Source of the DNA: Selaginella moellendorffii
Taxonomy: Eukaryota > Streptophyta > Lycopodiopsida > Selaginellales > Selaginellaceae
Direction of reading: 5' to 3'
Assembly (NCBI RefSeq): GCF_000143415.4
Contig: NW_003314341.1
Coordinates: 308,991-372,990, forward strand
Length of the DNA: 64,000 bases
The first letter of the stretch is position 1. Each line of letters opens with the position of its first letter. Of this stretch, positions 1 through 12,739 are shown one piece after another. Below the pieces are notes generated by a model. The model made no database searches and was not told the origin of the DNA. It saw nothing but the letters and a program-made list of their open reading frames with translations. The position numbers and the translations under genes are program-made.

Positions 1-692
1 ATGGTGCTATAATCTAGACTCCACTATGTCCTAAAATCTTAACATTCTAGTTTCTAGGAAGAAATCTAAAAAAAGGAACTACATAAAAAGACCCACTCCA
101 AAGAAAAACAAAGAAAAGAGCACAATAAAAGTATTTTCAAGCACACTCTCTATATACTCTCTCTTGTCCCTTGGTGTTCCATGGTGTCTCATGATGCTTA
201 GTCCTTTGGCATTCTCTTGGCTGTACCCAACAAGTAGTCTAATTGTTTTTGTTAGTCCCTTCTTGATTTTTCTCATCTACTAGTTCTGGTTGTGGCTTAC
301 GAACTACACAACTACATTGGTAGCTATACAAGGCAACACGCTTCTCGCTCTTGATGGAGGCAACTTTGCTGTCTTTCTTATAGATGAACGTAAGTTATGT
401 GATTCTCTATAACTGATTCTATCAAAGAAAGATTTGAAACCCACTGGAATACCCACTTCAGTTTATTGATTTTTATTGATAATAAATTCTCTCTTATTAT
501 AAGTTGTCTCAGCTGTCAAAAATGTAATGAGAATTCCTTCATGTAAGATTTCCCAATAGTTAGTAGCTGCTCCCAAAGGTGATACTAGCTCACTAGTGGC
601 AATAATTCTTGAGCCTAGAGGTACTATGAGATGAATGTTTGCTCTTTATTGTGATCTTGTTGTTTTTCTATTTTTTCTTTTTATACTGCTAC

Positions 693-975
693 AGCTGGAG
701 CCAGAGTCATAGTCGAAGTAGAGACTGCTATCAAAGATACCAACATAGCCAGAGTGGTTCTCGAAGTGGCATAGCCAGAGCCAAAGCCCCAGTTGGAACC
801 GTTCTTAAAGATAATAGCATAGCCCGAGTCTAAGCCCTAGTTGGGACCATTCTCAAAGACACTGGCATAGCTGGAGCCAAAGCCCAAGTCCTGTTCTCAA
901 AGACTCCAATATAGCAGGAGCCATAGTCCCAAAGATATCAGCATAGCCAGACTCACAGTTAGAGTTCTTGAAGAT
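693..975. repeat. Degenerate ~60-bp tandem repeat
   Basis: Four to five diverged units, each built around 'catagccagagccaaagcccc' followed by 'gttctcaaagac', are visible in succession. The short open frame that overlaps them is a by-product of the repeat. The compositional style resembles the minisatellite in the large LTR elements of this window, but I could not align the two. The 690 bases to the left are AT-rich and I see nothing in them. Confidence 0.6.
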
Positions 976-1259
976 GTCAACTTATTTAGAATTGAAAAAT
1001 AATTTTTCTGATAACACCACACAGTTGAAGCCTTTGTTTATTATTTGTCTTCGGAGGAGCATGAATCTGTGGAAACTTTCGTGTTTGCAAATCCTGTTCT
1101 TGAACCTCTTATCAAATAGGAGATTCAACAACTACTTCAATCCAATTTTATCTATCAGGTAGAGGTTGCTGATTGGATTTCATCCATAGTGCTGGTTGTA
1201 AAGCTAATGAAAATTTACAAGTGTGTGTAGGGCTCTTAACAAGGCGACTATATGAGATT

Positions 1260-3096
1260 ACTTCCCAACTCCATTTATTGATGCTATTCTTGATGGGATG
1301 AGTTCTCAGGCTATAAACAGAAGATCAACTTAAGACCTCTTTTTGCACTCCATGGGTTCTCCCTTTTGGATTGGTGAATGCGCCATCAACCTTTCAGCGT
1401 GATGATGTTCATATTTCACGATACACTCCCATATGGACAAATTCACCACATGCACAATCAAAGAAGTTGTCATCTTTGGGAAATTCTTCAAAGGTGTCAG
1501 CTTTTTCATGTCCAACTCAACCCGCAAAAGTGCCAGTTCTTTGTACCTGAAAGGACACTATTGTCAGTGCATGGGGCATCGAGATTTATAAACCCTTCAA
1601 AGTGCATTGTGATGCATCTGGCTATGCTATTGGTGCCGTGTTGCAGCAAAATACTCAATGGGCCACCAATGGTGGTTCACACACCAGTCAACCCACTCTC
1701 ATACCTGCTTAGTCGCCCAGTGTTGCAAGGCCTGTATGCCCACTGGATATTACAACTCCAAGTTTCATCCTCACTGAGAATGAATGAGTGTTGGATCCCA
1801 CATCTTTCACGTCTCTTTTGACAACCACTGCCATTCCTTCTAGCACTGACTAGAGTTTGGAGACTACATATGTTGCTGTGCATTGCCCTTGGTACAGAGA
1901 TTTACTGGCTGTTCTTCGGGGGGATCCATGCTCGCATTTGTCAAAACAGGAACGACATCAACTTTTTCAGCGAGCGGCTAAATTCCTCCTAGTGGATGAT
2001 ATTCTGTACCGATGACAAGAGGATGGCACTTTGTTACGATGCATTGATGCAGAGGAAGCAGAGAAGGTGCTAGCGTCCATGACTGACCAGCAAAAAGGTG
2101 TTGTGGGCAGGGTATTTCTGGCCAACTCTATATGCGGACAGTACTCATTTTGTTCAACACTGCCAACCTTGCCAGCGATTTGAGGTCGTCTGCCTGAAGG
2201 GAAAGCTCCCACTACATCCTATTGCACTAGAGGCGCCATTCTCAAGGTGGAACCTTGATTACGCAGGACCTTTCCCATTGGCTTCTAATCGTCATGTGTA
2301 CATCATTGCGGCTACTGACAGTGTTAACAAATGGGTTGAGGCGATCTTCTGTGCGACAGCAGATCAAGTTTACCACAGCAAACTTTATATATACTCATAT
2401 CTGCTGTCGTTTTGGAGTACCTCATATCCTCCTGTCTGATCGTGGATCACACTTTCTCGGCTCAGTAGTGGCTGAATTGGTCCAGAAACTGGGAGTTTCA
2501 CACTTGAAGTCAAGTTCGTATTGGCCTCAAGGAAACGGGCAAACAGAGATCACGAATTAAATCACTGAAGCATATCCTTCAGAAGCTGGTCCAAGATAAT
2601 CCAAGATCCTAGCTATTGTTCTTGCCTCATGCCCTCTGATCATATCATACAATAGAGAAGCTGCCAACAGGTTTTACACCATTTTGTTTGGTATATGGCC
2701 TTGAGGCACTGTTGCCAATCCAGCTGTGCTTGCCAACATATAGAGTTTTTACAGAGGAAGCTGATCCATCTATGTCAACCTCAGTCACTTCCACTACACA
2801 GCAAGCGGAACAGTCGGTGCAGTTGGATGAGGATTGAGAGCTTGCGATGTTGCGTATTCAGATATCACAACATTGGGCTGCTTTGGCGCCAGCGAGGGGA
2901 GACGTTTCTGCCTGGAGATTTGGTCTGGCGATTTGACGCAGCAACTACACACCATGCAAAGTTCCAATCTCCTTGGATTGGTCACTATAAGGTACTTCGT
3001 ACTGTAGGTGCTAACTCTTATCTTCTCACAAAGCTCACAGGACATGCATTGCCAAATCTGATAAACAGTAGTCACTTAAAGAGGTACTTCTTGTGA
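1260..3096 (+). pseudogene. Ty3/gypsy pol remnant (RT, RNase H, integrase), frameshifted
   Basis: The remnant encodes reverse transcriptase, RNase H and integrase pieces of a Ty3/gypsy retrotransposon in several frames. In order one can read an RT segment 'PFGLVNAPSTFQR' near 1340-1400, an RNase H piece 'KVHCDASGYAIGAVLQQ' near 1600-1650, the integrase core with Asp in 'LDYAGPF' (about 2250), Asp in 'LLSDRGSHF' (about 2435) and Glu in 'GQTEITN' (about 2545), and a C-terminal integrase piece 'GDLVWRF' to 'NLINSSHLKRYF' ending at 3096. At least three frameshifts separate them, and the catalytic RT box is not recognisable. The family assignment is firm. No LTRs could be paired, so the outer limits are unknown. 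Confidence 0.85.
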
Positions 3097-4140
3097 TCGC
3101 ATCTAGGTCTACTTGGTATACTTAATTGATATCTAGTTTCATTCCTATTCGGTTTTCTTTTTGCTACTAAACTTTGCTGGTCTATGTGAGAATTCTTTCT
3201 GTTATCAACCAGCCTGGTGCTGTGTTGGGGCTAGATCATGCTTCGCTTGTGTCCAACTGTTGGGATTGCTCATCCCTTGGCCCCATTGATATACCAATTG
3301 GTCATGGAGGCAAGAGACAATGGAAATGGTCAATTTTCTTCCATTTTTCATTTAGTCAGTTTTTATTGTTAATGACTAAAATTGATCTCTCTCTCTTTCA
3401 AATCACTTTGGTTTGGCTTTGCATTGCTTTCTTGAATGGTTTCCTTCATGTGTGTTTTTGTTTCTTTGTCTTCTTGCACTTCATTTTGGCTGAGCTCACT
3501 ATGGTTACTCTTGGCATCATCTGCGTTGAAAGTAGGCCATTGAAGGGTGGTCCATTCAGTGTTTGGTTTGCTAACCTACATAGGATCTTGCTAACTGTTG
3601 GCTGAAGCACTCATTTCTTTTGGTATTATGATCTTGTGCCCTTGGGGTGATAACTATGAGCACCAGCCTGGGATGGAGTGAGTTGCATTGTTTACTTTCA
3701 AACTTTTGTATCTGTATATTTTTATGGTCTTATGTTGCTTTAGAGCTTGGAACTTTGAGAGATTAAGAAACTAGAGGATGTGCTTTCCCTAGTAGAGTCG
3801 CAAACTGATATGGAGAGATCTTGAGGACATACGGATGGAACTAATTTTGGAAGTTAGATGTAAGAACACCAAAACTGATATATGGATAAGTTCAAAAGAA
3901 AACTCTTTAGAAAGTTCTACCATGTAGTGGGTGGAACTAAATATCTAAGTTGGTATAGAAAAAAGGAAAGGATGATGATATTCTCAAGTAAGGAACTCCT
4001 TAAGATTAGGAATAAATTACACAAAATTATAATGTGTATGGAAGGTATTGGAGATATCTAGAAAACTAAAATGGGAAATCAATATTATAATCCTTATAGT
4101 AATAGGGTTTTAAAATGAGTAATAAAGTTGAATATGGAGA
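3097..4140. other. Retroelement downstream flank, no recognised gene
   Basis: This follows directly on the integrase end and is probably 3' non-coding or LTR sequence of the preceding element. It contains an open frame of 143 codons (3174-3605, +) rich in Phe and Leu that I do not recognise and do not believe to be a gene. From 3780 the sequence may already belong to the decayed LARD-like copy that is clear from 4141. Confidence 0.4.
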
Positions 4141-4935
4141 GAGAATCTTTAGTGGGTTTAGTGGGATTTAAACTAGTAGAGAAAGGGAACCCTCAAAAAT
4201 GAAACATTGGGTCTATAAGTTGGGTGATTCTTAAAGAATGTGCAAGGCATGATGAACTTTCAATGTTAAACCATTGAAAAATATTAATTTGGTGCTAAAG
4301 ATAAAAAGGTAATCCATGATAGAGCTATTTCAAGAAATAGATTATCATTAGATGAGGACATTAAACTTTGTCTATTAATGTAAGACCTAAATCCTTCTTT
4401 AAAATGGAGCTAAAGTATATGGTAGTGGAACTGGAAATCCAATAAAAGTAACATATTAGGATCAAAAGCTCTGACTTGAAAAGTCAAAAGTAGGAGTAAA
4501 ACTCTTAAAGAGAGGAATAAGCATGAAGTGATTAATAAATAAGTCTTTAGAAAATGACAAAAGAGTGCTTGACACATGGCAAATATCATAATATATAGAC
4601 TAAGTCTGAAGTCAAATCCAAGTTTGAGACCAAATCTGAAACTGAGTTTGAAACTCAATTTAAATTTGAGCCTATCTAATCTAAGTGTGGGTGGCATTAC
4701 TTACTTCAATACTTCATATGGCTCATTGAAACCTCTCTTTAGCCATGTGGTTAGGACACTTTAGTGGTGAAGGTGGGGAGAGTACCCACGAAGCTTATGT
4801 TAGGTTATAGTGTTTCAAAAAGTCATCCTAAAATCTTTGATAGTGAAAAAAGAGGAGTAACCCTTTTGTTTAATAATGGTTAGTGGGACTTAGTGGATAA
4901 ACCTTTTGGCCCTAACTCAATAGGGGGATGGTCTA
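4141..4935 (+). repeat. Decayed copy of the LARD-like LTR element
   Basis: This aligns by eye with the internal-to-LTR junction of the element at 47911-61723. 4141-4378 matches 59870-60121, and from 4379 the LTR begins in the same context as 60122. Later landmarks such as 'gtccaagtgtg.gtggca' and 'ggggagagtaccc' occur in order (4681, 4780; compare 61000, 61095). Most differences replace C by T or G by A, the pattern expected from deaminated methylcytosine. The minisatellite part is reduced to a few units. The 3' end is cut off at about 4935, where a different repeat starts. Confidence 0.75.
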
Positions 4936-5236
4936 AAGTTGAGTTGAGCTCACGAGTTGAACTCAATTCAACACAAGTTAACTTAAGTCAACACAGTCAA
5001 CTAGAAGTTTTACAAAGGAAATCTAAATTGAACAAATGAAGGTTCTAGCAAACTTTAAAATATTTAAATATGTAAATATCTAAGTTAAAAGTTCCTATAA
5101 GATTGAATTGTTTAAAAAAGACAAAGTTCACAAGAACCTATCTTTTATGAAGCTATATTATTTTATTATGACTATTGTTATAGTTGTCATATTTTGATTT
5201 GACTATTTAATGTTTTGAATACTTTTATAGCTGTAG

Positions 5237-5485
5237 ATGGGAAGCAAGGAAAATACAAGATTTGTGAGTAAGAGTTGTAGTGCAAAGGAATGTGAGAATA
5301 CTAATTTTTTTTCACTACCACAATCTCTATATTACACTTTTAGTCTTTATTACCCATCTGGGAATGTGGAAACCACTATCACAATTGATAAAAATGCTCA
5401 TGTTACTTTTGAAACAACAGTCCAAAGCAAGAGAAATGAAGAAATGAATAGCACGGCAGAAAGCACCAAAAAATCTACTCCATAA
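5237..5485 (+). pseudogene. Short repeat-borne frame, product unknown
   Basis: This is an 82-codon frame starting MGSKENTRF. A homologous frame of 104 codons lies at 32784-33098 on the minus strand, inside the inverted partner copy. Both contain 'YYPSGNVETTITI' and end in 'KKSTP'. Conservation of the peptide between two otherwise diverged copies suggests it was once coding, perhaps a terminal exon. I recognise no domain and cannot assign a function. Confidence 0.35.
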
Positions 5486-6904
5486 AACTTTCCATGACAT
5501 TTGTAATTTACATATTAATTCATATTAAAAACTCTATTGCTTGCCTATATCGCAATCCTCTCATATGATAAGACTAAGGTATATTTTTGCAGTGAATCAT
5601 CATTAAAGGTTTTTGGGAGTTGTTTGTGAATAATAATAAAAGAAATCGAAATCTTTCAAAAAACTCAAAAGTAATATCACATCAAAGAATCAACTTTATC
5701 TACATTTCCAAGACTGAAAGGCAATTTTACATGAGAGAATGGTAGCATGCCCAACATGCTCTACCACTATAATGTGGTCTATATTTCCTTGTAGTTTATT
5801 TCTCTAAACATTTGGCATGTGTAGAAAATAATATATGTGTAGCAAAGTAGAATTTCATCATAATGATAGAGCATGTGTATACATGATAATCTAAATTTTA
5901 GAAGCTCTTATGTTTACAAGTAAATTATGATTATGAAGCCCCATTTCCAAGACTGACATTTAAAGAATCTGAGTATTATCAGTGTCATAATAAATAAACC
6001 TCATTCCCGAGACTAAAATTTAGTATATAAACTATTTAGAAAAGTTATAGTCATTGTAGTTTTTTTGTTCTCTTTGAGCTCCTTGGAAGTTTGTAATGAA
6101 ATGGCTCAAAGGAAAGTCACTACTACCTATACTTGGCCCTTTAATATTTCATATCAATCTCCACCTCCATTCCCAAGTTCTACCAACATTCCACCTTTAT
6201 CTCCACATAATAATCCTTTTTCTATTGAGGGCTTTAGTGAAGCTAAATTAGAGCTCCCTATATATGAAATTCCGAATTTTGCTATTAGAGAGGGATTGCC
6301 TCTAGCGCTTCAAAAGTAATACCACATGTTTTTGCAAGATTTTGCTCCTGATATGGTGGGATTACTTGAAAGCATAGAACACTATTACATTCGGTGTCTA
6401 ATATGTTATTTTTTCTTGGACAAGACAAATGGCTTTATGGGTTTACAAACTTTTTTTGAGCACTATAGGAATTGCCCAACGGTGGGTCTAAAAAATGTGC
6501 ACATGTAGATGTACAATAGATTCATGAATGAGTTACGGATACATACCCATTATCGCTTCATGGTGAGGAACAACATCCCTTTGGGAAACATTGCATTGGT
6601 TAGTGCAAAATATGGGGTTTTTAAGTCACCCTATAATGAAATGTAAGATCTAGAATTACTTTACTATACTATAGTATTGTCACTATTAAAAGAAAAACTA
6701 TAATAAAATCATATCACATACAATTGTTTATAAAATGTTGAAAGAGGAGATGGCAATACACAAGTGCTACAAAGTGATGGTGACAAGTGAGAATGATTTG
6801 CAATTATGATATCTGACACTGACACTAACATCTGACACTTTTACTGACATCTAACACTTTCACAAACATCTAACATATAACAAATTTTTCATTTTATATA
6901 AGGA

Positions 6905-7980
6905 TGCAATTAACTTTCTTTTGCCTCATCATCAACATATTGATTTCTTTTATGCTTCCTCCTATACTGGTATTGTGGGGAAGATTCATCTTGCATATGT
7001 TGATCCATATCTTTTGCATAGTTAAGGAGACTTCCAAAGCCTCCAATTTTAAAAACTCTAGGTGACTGTGATCTATAAAATAGAATTAAATATATATTGA
7101 AATTATAATAAACATAATTTACCTCCGTTGGAGGCAACTTATGAAATCCTCTAAGTTGACGTTTGAAGAAATGATGTTCTTCAATAGCAAACACTGACCT
7201 ACTAAAGTCACGTACTACCTCCACCATAGAACCGCTACTTGCTGTATATTTTTATCTAATTTCTAAACATTTTTATTTTCCAGGTTATGATGTGGACCTA
7301 TCATGTCTTTTGCAGAAACACACATGATGGGTTTCGTGATAGAGAACATGCAGCACATGTTTTACCTAGGTATGACAGTTCCACTAACATCATACCCAAC
7401 CTTGTGGATGAGTAGATTCACAACACGTTTCCAAGGTACTAATTTCAAACTCCATTAGTGATGCAAATCTTGCTTGAGCTCTATTGCCTACCAAATGGTG
7501 TTGTGATTGATTGCAAAGTACATATTCACCTTTTCAGGCTTCCCTAGGACACCCCTTGTATCGACGCCAATAGGATCCATGATGCACCCGGAAGAGAATG
7601 ACTTGAAATGAACTTCTGTTGCGCACATCATAAACTCATACATCCAGTTGGGGTCATTTGGTAGGATGAAGATGACATGGCCAGCTTCGAGCATAAGTGC
7701 TTCAGACAAGAGGAATGCATCGCGCATCTGGTTAGGTATGAGAAAGTTCAAATCCTCAACTTTCCTATCAATATTTGAAAGACCATCAGAAAAGTCAAAG
7801 AGAATGAAGTCCGCAACTGGGAGCAAGGGCCTTTATATCTTTTGGCACCAATGGTTGAATTGGCACTATATATCCATGTTGATGTCGTCTTTTGTGAAAG
7901 ATGTCAACAATCTACTATAGGAGCCAATGAAGATACCTACAATGCCTCATTGTGTTATTGGGGATATAGGACGAACCTAT
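6905..7980 (-). pseudogene. Methyltransferase-like gene fragment (paralogue of 31.1-32.1 kb)
   Basis: The minus strand at 7488-7826 reads 'VADFILFDFSDG' and later 'AGHVIFILPNDPNWMYEF'. This is the same protein segment as 31200-31500 on the plus strand. The first phrase occupies the place of motif IV (DPPY) of N4/N6 DNA methyltransferases, but Pro-Pro-Tyr is absent. Further segments (7260-7480 and 6910-7226) correspond to the downstream exons. The 7260-7480 piece lies in the opposite orientation, which by itself breaks the gene. Family placement is by motif order only and is tentative. Confidence 0.5.
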
Positions 7981-8214
7981 AAAAGAGCTAAGTGAATGAA
8001 AAAAACAATAAATAATATTCTACTATCATATGGCATGTTGTCAATGAGAGTTCCTCTAACTCTTTTTCATGAGCATCTCGTCGAGTTGGAATGAAATTAC
8101 TACTAACAGTAATTGTTGCAAAAAACATATATTACCACCTTTAGTTTGTAAAATTCACTTTTGCTTACCTCAAGGTCAATGTGATATTCTGTGAACCACT
8201 TGATTTCTATAGAC

Positions 8215-8345
8215 TCTCTTATTGAGCACTTTATACTCATTTCTCAAGTGCTTCTTTGAGAGTTCCAAACTTTTCAAATTAGCATTTTTGGTCTAAACGT
8301 GTTATGCTTGTTGGACTTTCATACATCTTTGGCTTTACTTTGGGA
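8215..8345 (-). repeat. Fragment of LARD-type LTR
   Basis: In reverse complement this matches the stretch after the LTR start of the large element (compare 47985-48070), including 'aacacgtttag' and a run corresponding to 'gtgctcgaggagcaagc'. It is strongly decayed, and only about 130 bases can be followed. Confidence 0.5.
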
Positions 8346-10079
8346 ACATAAGCATGACATTCTTGTTTCCCTAAATTGGTACAACATACATATAAAAAGA
8401 CAAATAAAATAATAAAAATAGATTGGTATAAATGGCACCAGACATTTGTGAGCACATGATTTCTTTGAGCATCACTTCTCCATAACTCAAACCCATTTCC
8501 ATGCAAATATCCTAATACTTGACAAGTTTGTTAGGGTTGCAAGCTGCAACCCAAGGGCAAGGGCCTTGGGGAGTGGTGGAGAGAGCCAGCTAGGGTGTGG
8601 ACTAGAGCTTGAGCTATAAACACTTGGAAAATTTTGGACGAAAGGGCTAATATTTTGGCTAATAGGTTGTGCTGGTTTACATATTCTAGCTTGGACTAGC
8701 CATGCTATCTTTCCCACTTGCCATGTTTTCTAGTAACCTTGTCATGCAGTCCTCCATATAACAAATGAAAACAAAATTTAATAGGAGGTGGTGGATTATA
8801 TCAGAGGCATTCATGCTGGAAAGTGCCCCTGTTAGAGCACTGTAGATGTAAATGATATGGATTAGAGCTAGAAGTGTTGAGATCCACCCAGATCTCCTGG
8901 CAGGAATTATTGATATATTTCATGGAAGAGGAATACAAAGGAGGAAAAAGAAAGAAATTGAAAAGAAGGAAGAGAAGAAAAGAGAAGCCAAAAATGTAAC
9001 TTACCATGTTCTCCCTCCTTTTATGAGGATTCCTTGCCATACCATGCTGACCAAGCCTAAACTGTCCAGGCCAAAACCGCCCAAGGAAGACAAGAATGCT
9101 TCCTAACAAGATGGTTGAGATTTTTGAAACACAAATGCAGAAACCTAAAACTCTACTTGAAATCAAGTAGGACATTGGTGAGATTATGATCTATGTCTTG
9201 AATAGAGATGCAAGAGAATGAAAGTGTCAAGTTCTAGCATCAATATTTTAAAGCAGGATTAGGGATATATCTGGAATATGCTTAGATATTTTAGGGTATT
9301 CTACTATCTTATGGTTCTAGATTAATCTTATATTTATAATTTATAAATTACCTCCTAGTTTATGCTAGCTTATTCTGTACTATCTAATGGTTGATATACA
9401 ATTAGATTAACCCTGTTTTTATATATATAAACATGTTTATAATTATAAAATTGATATGATGGAGGGGCTATAAATAATCTGAAATCCATATGAATGATTG
9501 GTCTGGCAAAAGGAACTGCAGAGCAATCATTGGTAGCATGAGTATCATGCAAGATCTTAACTTAAATTACTGGTCAATTTGAAGGCTTTGAGTGGAGAAG
9601 AAAATCCTAGACAACCATAAGATAATTTCCAAGGGAGTTATGATGAAAAGATTTGCATTTGATAGAAGTTTCTTTAGAGGAAGATCTCAAAGTTTTTTCT
9701 TTAGCATGAGGTAACATCAAAAAGCTTTTGCAACATTTGGAAAGTATGATACAAAACAAAATTTTGTGTAAGTAGCAAGTTAGAGCATTTCAGAGGATAT
9801 AGTTGTAGATAACAACACCTATAAGAGAAAATTTGAAATACAGTAAAGAAAACTTCATAGTGTATTTTCCCATCTCAAAACTAGACGCCACAATTCCCTA
9901 AGGAATCCATGTGTTAATAAATATTAAAAATAAAGCATATAACTTATAAGAAAAATTCAAAAACCAAGAAAACTAAATGTTGTTGCAAGTATAGCAAATT
10001 ATTAGAATTTTACAAATGCTTGAACAAAGCTATTATGAGTTTGGTAAAATTAAATCAAATAGGTAAAGGGCTATGACTA
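8346..10079. other. AT-rich stretch without recognised genes
   Basis: Several chance frames of 60-124 codons occur (for example 8801-9175 on - and 8852-9106 on +, which overlap each other). None shows a recognisable domain, splice pattern or counterpart elsewhere in the window. I see no promoter or repeat here that I can defend. Confidence 0.5.
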
Positions 10080-10240
10080 CATGGAATGGAATATGAAAAG
10101 AGAATAAAGAAATATGCATATCAATTAGCCCAAAAACCCTAGCTTATATACAGGAGTGAGTGGTCCAGATTGAAACTAATTTGATTGCTACCAAAAATTA
10201 CACTAATATTAATATATGGCATTGTAACTATACACTTGGA
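10080..10240 (-). repeat. LTR fragment shared with 37.4-37.5 kb
   Basis: Common phrases such as 'atcaattagcccaaaaaccc' and 'tatatggcat' occur in the same order at 37425-37520. Each lies at one outer edge of a minus-strand gypsy remnant: downstream of integrase here, and upstream of gag at 37.4 kb. That is the arrangement expected for LTR sequence of one family. Confidence 0.55.
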
Positions 10241-12485
10241 CCTTATATCATCCCCTCTCAGAATGATGGAAGACCATCAAAGTTCTTTTGTAGATAGGCT
10301 GGGATTTGGAGGAACATTAGGAGGAGGCACCGGTGGATTTATAAGTGGTGCCAATTATTCCTAATCCCTTTATATGAAGTGTTTCAACTATTGCATATAC
10401 ACAATTTCTGGAGGATTAGCCTGCTGGATGTTATGCTGAACCTCATAACCTTGTAGTCCAACTTACTACAACATATGATATAGTCCTTTCTATTGAGCAA
10501 GGAGCCTCTTAGATAAACCACGTATTGTAAGATTTAGAAAATGGATTAACACCAAGTCATCCACTTTATACTTCATAGGTGGATGATAATGGGAGTTGTA
10601 GTGCTATTGTTGTCCCACTTATACACGGCCCAGTTGTTCGGCAAACTCTGCTTGAACAAGTGGAAGAATGTTTGTCAAATATTGATCCCATGACTTAGCA
10701 TCAATAGCTCGTGGCAATCATGAAGGTAAACCCTAATTCTATTAGTAGTATTGGATCATGACTATATACGAGTTTATATGGTGAAGCACCAACATAACTT
10801 TGCACCTTTGTAACATACATATATTGAAGAGATAATAAATAACTATCCTAATCTGAATGTTGAAAGTTCACGTACTTTGTGATCATCCATTTGAAGGTCT
10901 AAATAAGCCATTCCACCAAACCATTTGACTGTGGATAATAAGCACTCGTAAAAGTGAGTATGGCATATCCCTAACCATGATGTCAAAAGGTGAAATGCCT
11001 TAGCCATAAATGCAAGAATATTATCCGAAAGAATTTGCTTTGGATAGAATTCACTTGATTGAGGAGGAAATATCCAATAGTAGTAGTAGATGCATTAACA
11101 AGAGCATTGACTTCCACCTAATGAGTTAAGTAGTTAAAAGCAATAATGATATACTCATTGCAAGCAATCGATTGTGGAAAAGGCCCCATCAGATCAAACA
11201 CTACCAACTCAAATAGATAGAAAATTGCAATTAAATCTTTAGCTAATAGAAAAACTTGTGTAGCTTCTCAGTCATATAACAATGCCCATATACCCGCTTA
11301 GAATAAGAGAATCATGGTAGGTGTGTAAAAAGCGTAGAATACAGATTGAAGGCATCATCAACCATAAATGATCATTAAGATCCATTCCTACAAAATAAAG
11401 AAAACTGTCCTTAAAGTAATATTGAGAATGTAAATGCTAAAATGGCAAGTTATCAACAAGTGATGAAGGATTCTCAAACCCATTGTGAAGCCTTTGAATC
11501 CACAGCTCAATTTTTTTAGCCTCACGAACCTTGTCAAGAGAAGGTAAATCTTGCTCTACACCTTGTGAACATTAAACATTAAATACAGCAACCGCTGATG
11601 GCATGGAATCCTTATCTAAAAAATCCACAAATGCTGGAACAATAAACTCATCAAAAATATGAGAAGAGAGTGAAGAAGAAAGAGGATCTTGAGAAAGGGC
11701 ATCAACATTAACTATACAACTCCTTGGGTGATGAACAACATCAAAATCATATATTTTTCTGCTTCAATAATGAAGTAATTGTAGCATGATCACCTTTTAG
11801 TAACATTTGAGAATTATGTAGATATGTATGACGTTTCTTGAAACCCTAAACTACTATTAAACACTCTTTTTCTGTTCTAGAGTAATTCACCTCCGTTGGT
11901 TGTAATGTACAACTGATATATACAATAGAATGGTGTTGACCAAGAACACTCAGGATCTTTTGCATTAACATACCTCCAAGACCAATATCGGAAGCATCTA
12001 TACACAAAATGAAAGGTTTAGTGTAGTCAAGATATGCTAAAACCAGAGGACTTATCAACAGCTCTTTGAGATTTATAAATGCCCACTCATAGTCCGCAAA
12101 CTAGATGAAAAATGACATTGACGATTTTAGCAACGCTTGCAATGGTGCAATGCAATCAAAAAGATGATCAACAAAACGACCAAGATACTGCACCTTGCCT
12201 AAGAAGTGTTGCACATCATTTACACACTTCGAAGAAAGGAACTTTAGAATAGCCATAAATTTTTTAGGATTAACTTGCAAATTCTCACGAAAAATATAGT
12301 ACCCAAGATAAGTTGTGTCCTTGGATCTAAACACGCACTTCGACTGCTTCAGTTTTAAACCAACTTCCTGAAGTCGATCCAACATTTTATAAACATCATG
12401 GATATGTTCCTTCTATGTCCCCTCTAAGTGGATCAAGACATTATCGATGAAGTCAATAGTCACTTCTGGCATATCACAAAAAACC
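10241..12485 (-). pseudogene. Ty3/gypsy pol remnant, minus strand
   Basis: Reading on the minus strand, an RT palm piece ends at 12413-12480 with 'DFIDNVLIHLEGT', where the usual YxDD box has become DN. A connection segment 'LKQSKCVFRSKDTTYLGYYI' and 'LGKVQYLGRFVDHL' follows at 12101-12385. RNase H 'LCIDASDIGLGGML' lies at 11846-12058, and integrase pieces including 'SAYYPQSNGLVEWL' and 'SPYKLVYSHDP' can be read between about 11270 and 10700. Stops and frameshifts occur throughout. The upstream part of pol is lost in the assembly gap, or was never present. The element is clearly dead. Confidence 0.8.
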
Positions 12486-12590
12486 NNNNNNNNNNNNNNN
12501 NNNNNNNNNNNNNNNNNNNNNNNNNNNNNNNNNNNNNNNNNNNNNNNNNNNNNNNNNNNNNNNNNNNNNNNNNNNNNNNNNNNNNNNNNN
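12486..12590. other. Assembly gap (105 N)
   Basis: The run of N interrupts the RT region of the minus-strand gypsy remnant. After the gap the sequence no longer looks like that element, so the gap may hide its end or a further insertion. True gap length cannot be known from the sequence. Confidence 0.95.
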
Positions 12591-12739
12591 AGCCATATAA
12601 CCATTTGAAAGGAAAAAAAAATAACTATTGATGTAAGCTTATTACATATAAAAAAAAGACTTGGTTCTTCATTCTTGAGAGGTTTGTCATAGCATACTAT
12701 CTAGAATTTATAGATCTTCATTTACGCTCTTATTTCAAA

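Larger units (their letters stand above)
4932..7980 (-). repeat. Inverted copy of the 31.0-33.4 kb repeat
   Basis: The block corresponds, in reverse complement, to 31030-33370. The match starts at 'gtctaaa' (4932) and runs through the small open frame at 5237-5485, the AT-rich spacer and the methyltransferase-like exons. One internal segment (about 7240-7511) is in the opposite orientation from its surroundings. The two arms are well diverged. They are probably two old insertions of one mobile family, whose termini I could not define beyond the shared 'gtctaaa' end. The open frame at 6065-6319 (84 codons) has no recognisable domain, and its start is shared with the other arm near 32150-32200. 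Confidence 0.7.

Noticed and set aside
3174-3605. 143-codon plus-strand frame after the gypsy remnant
   Set aside because: No recognisable domain and biased composition. It lies where retroelement 3' non-coding sequence is expected.
8801-9175. Minus-strand frame of 124 codons with a hydrophobic segment, and the overlapping Lys/Glu-rich plus-strand frame
   Set aside because: No domain, no homologous copy in the window, and mutual overlap. Expected by chance in AT-rich DNA.
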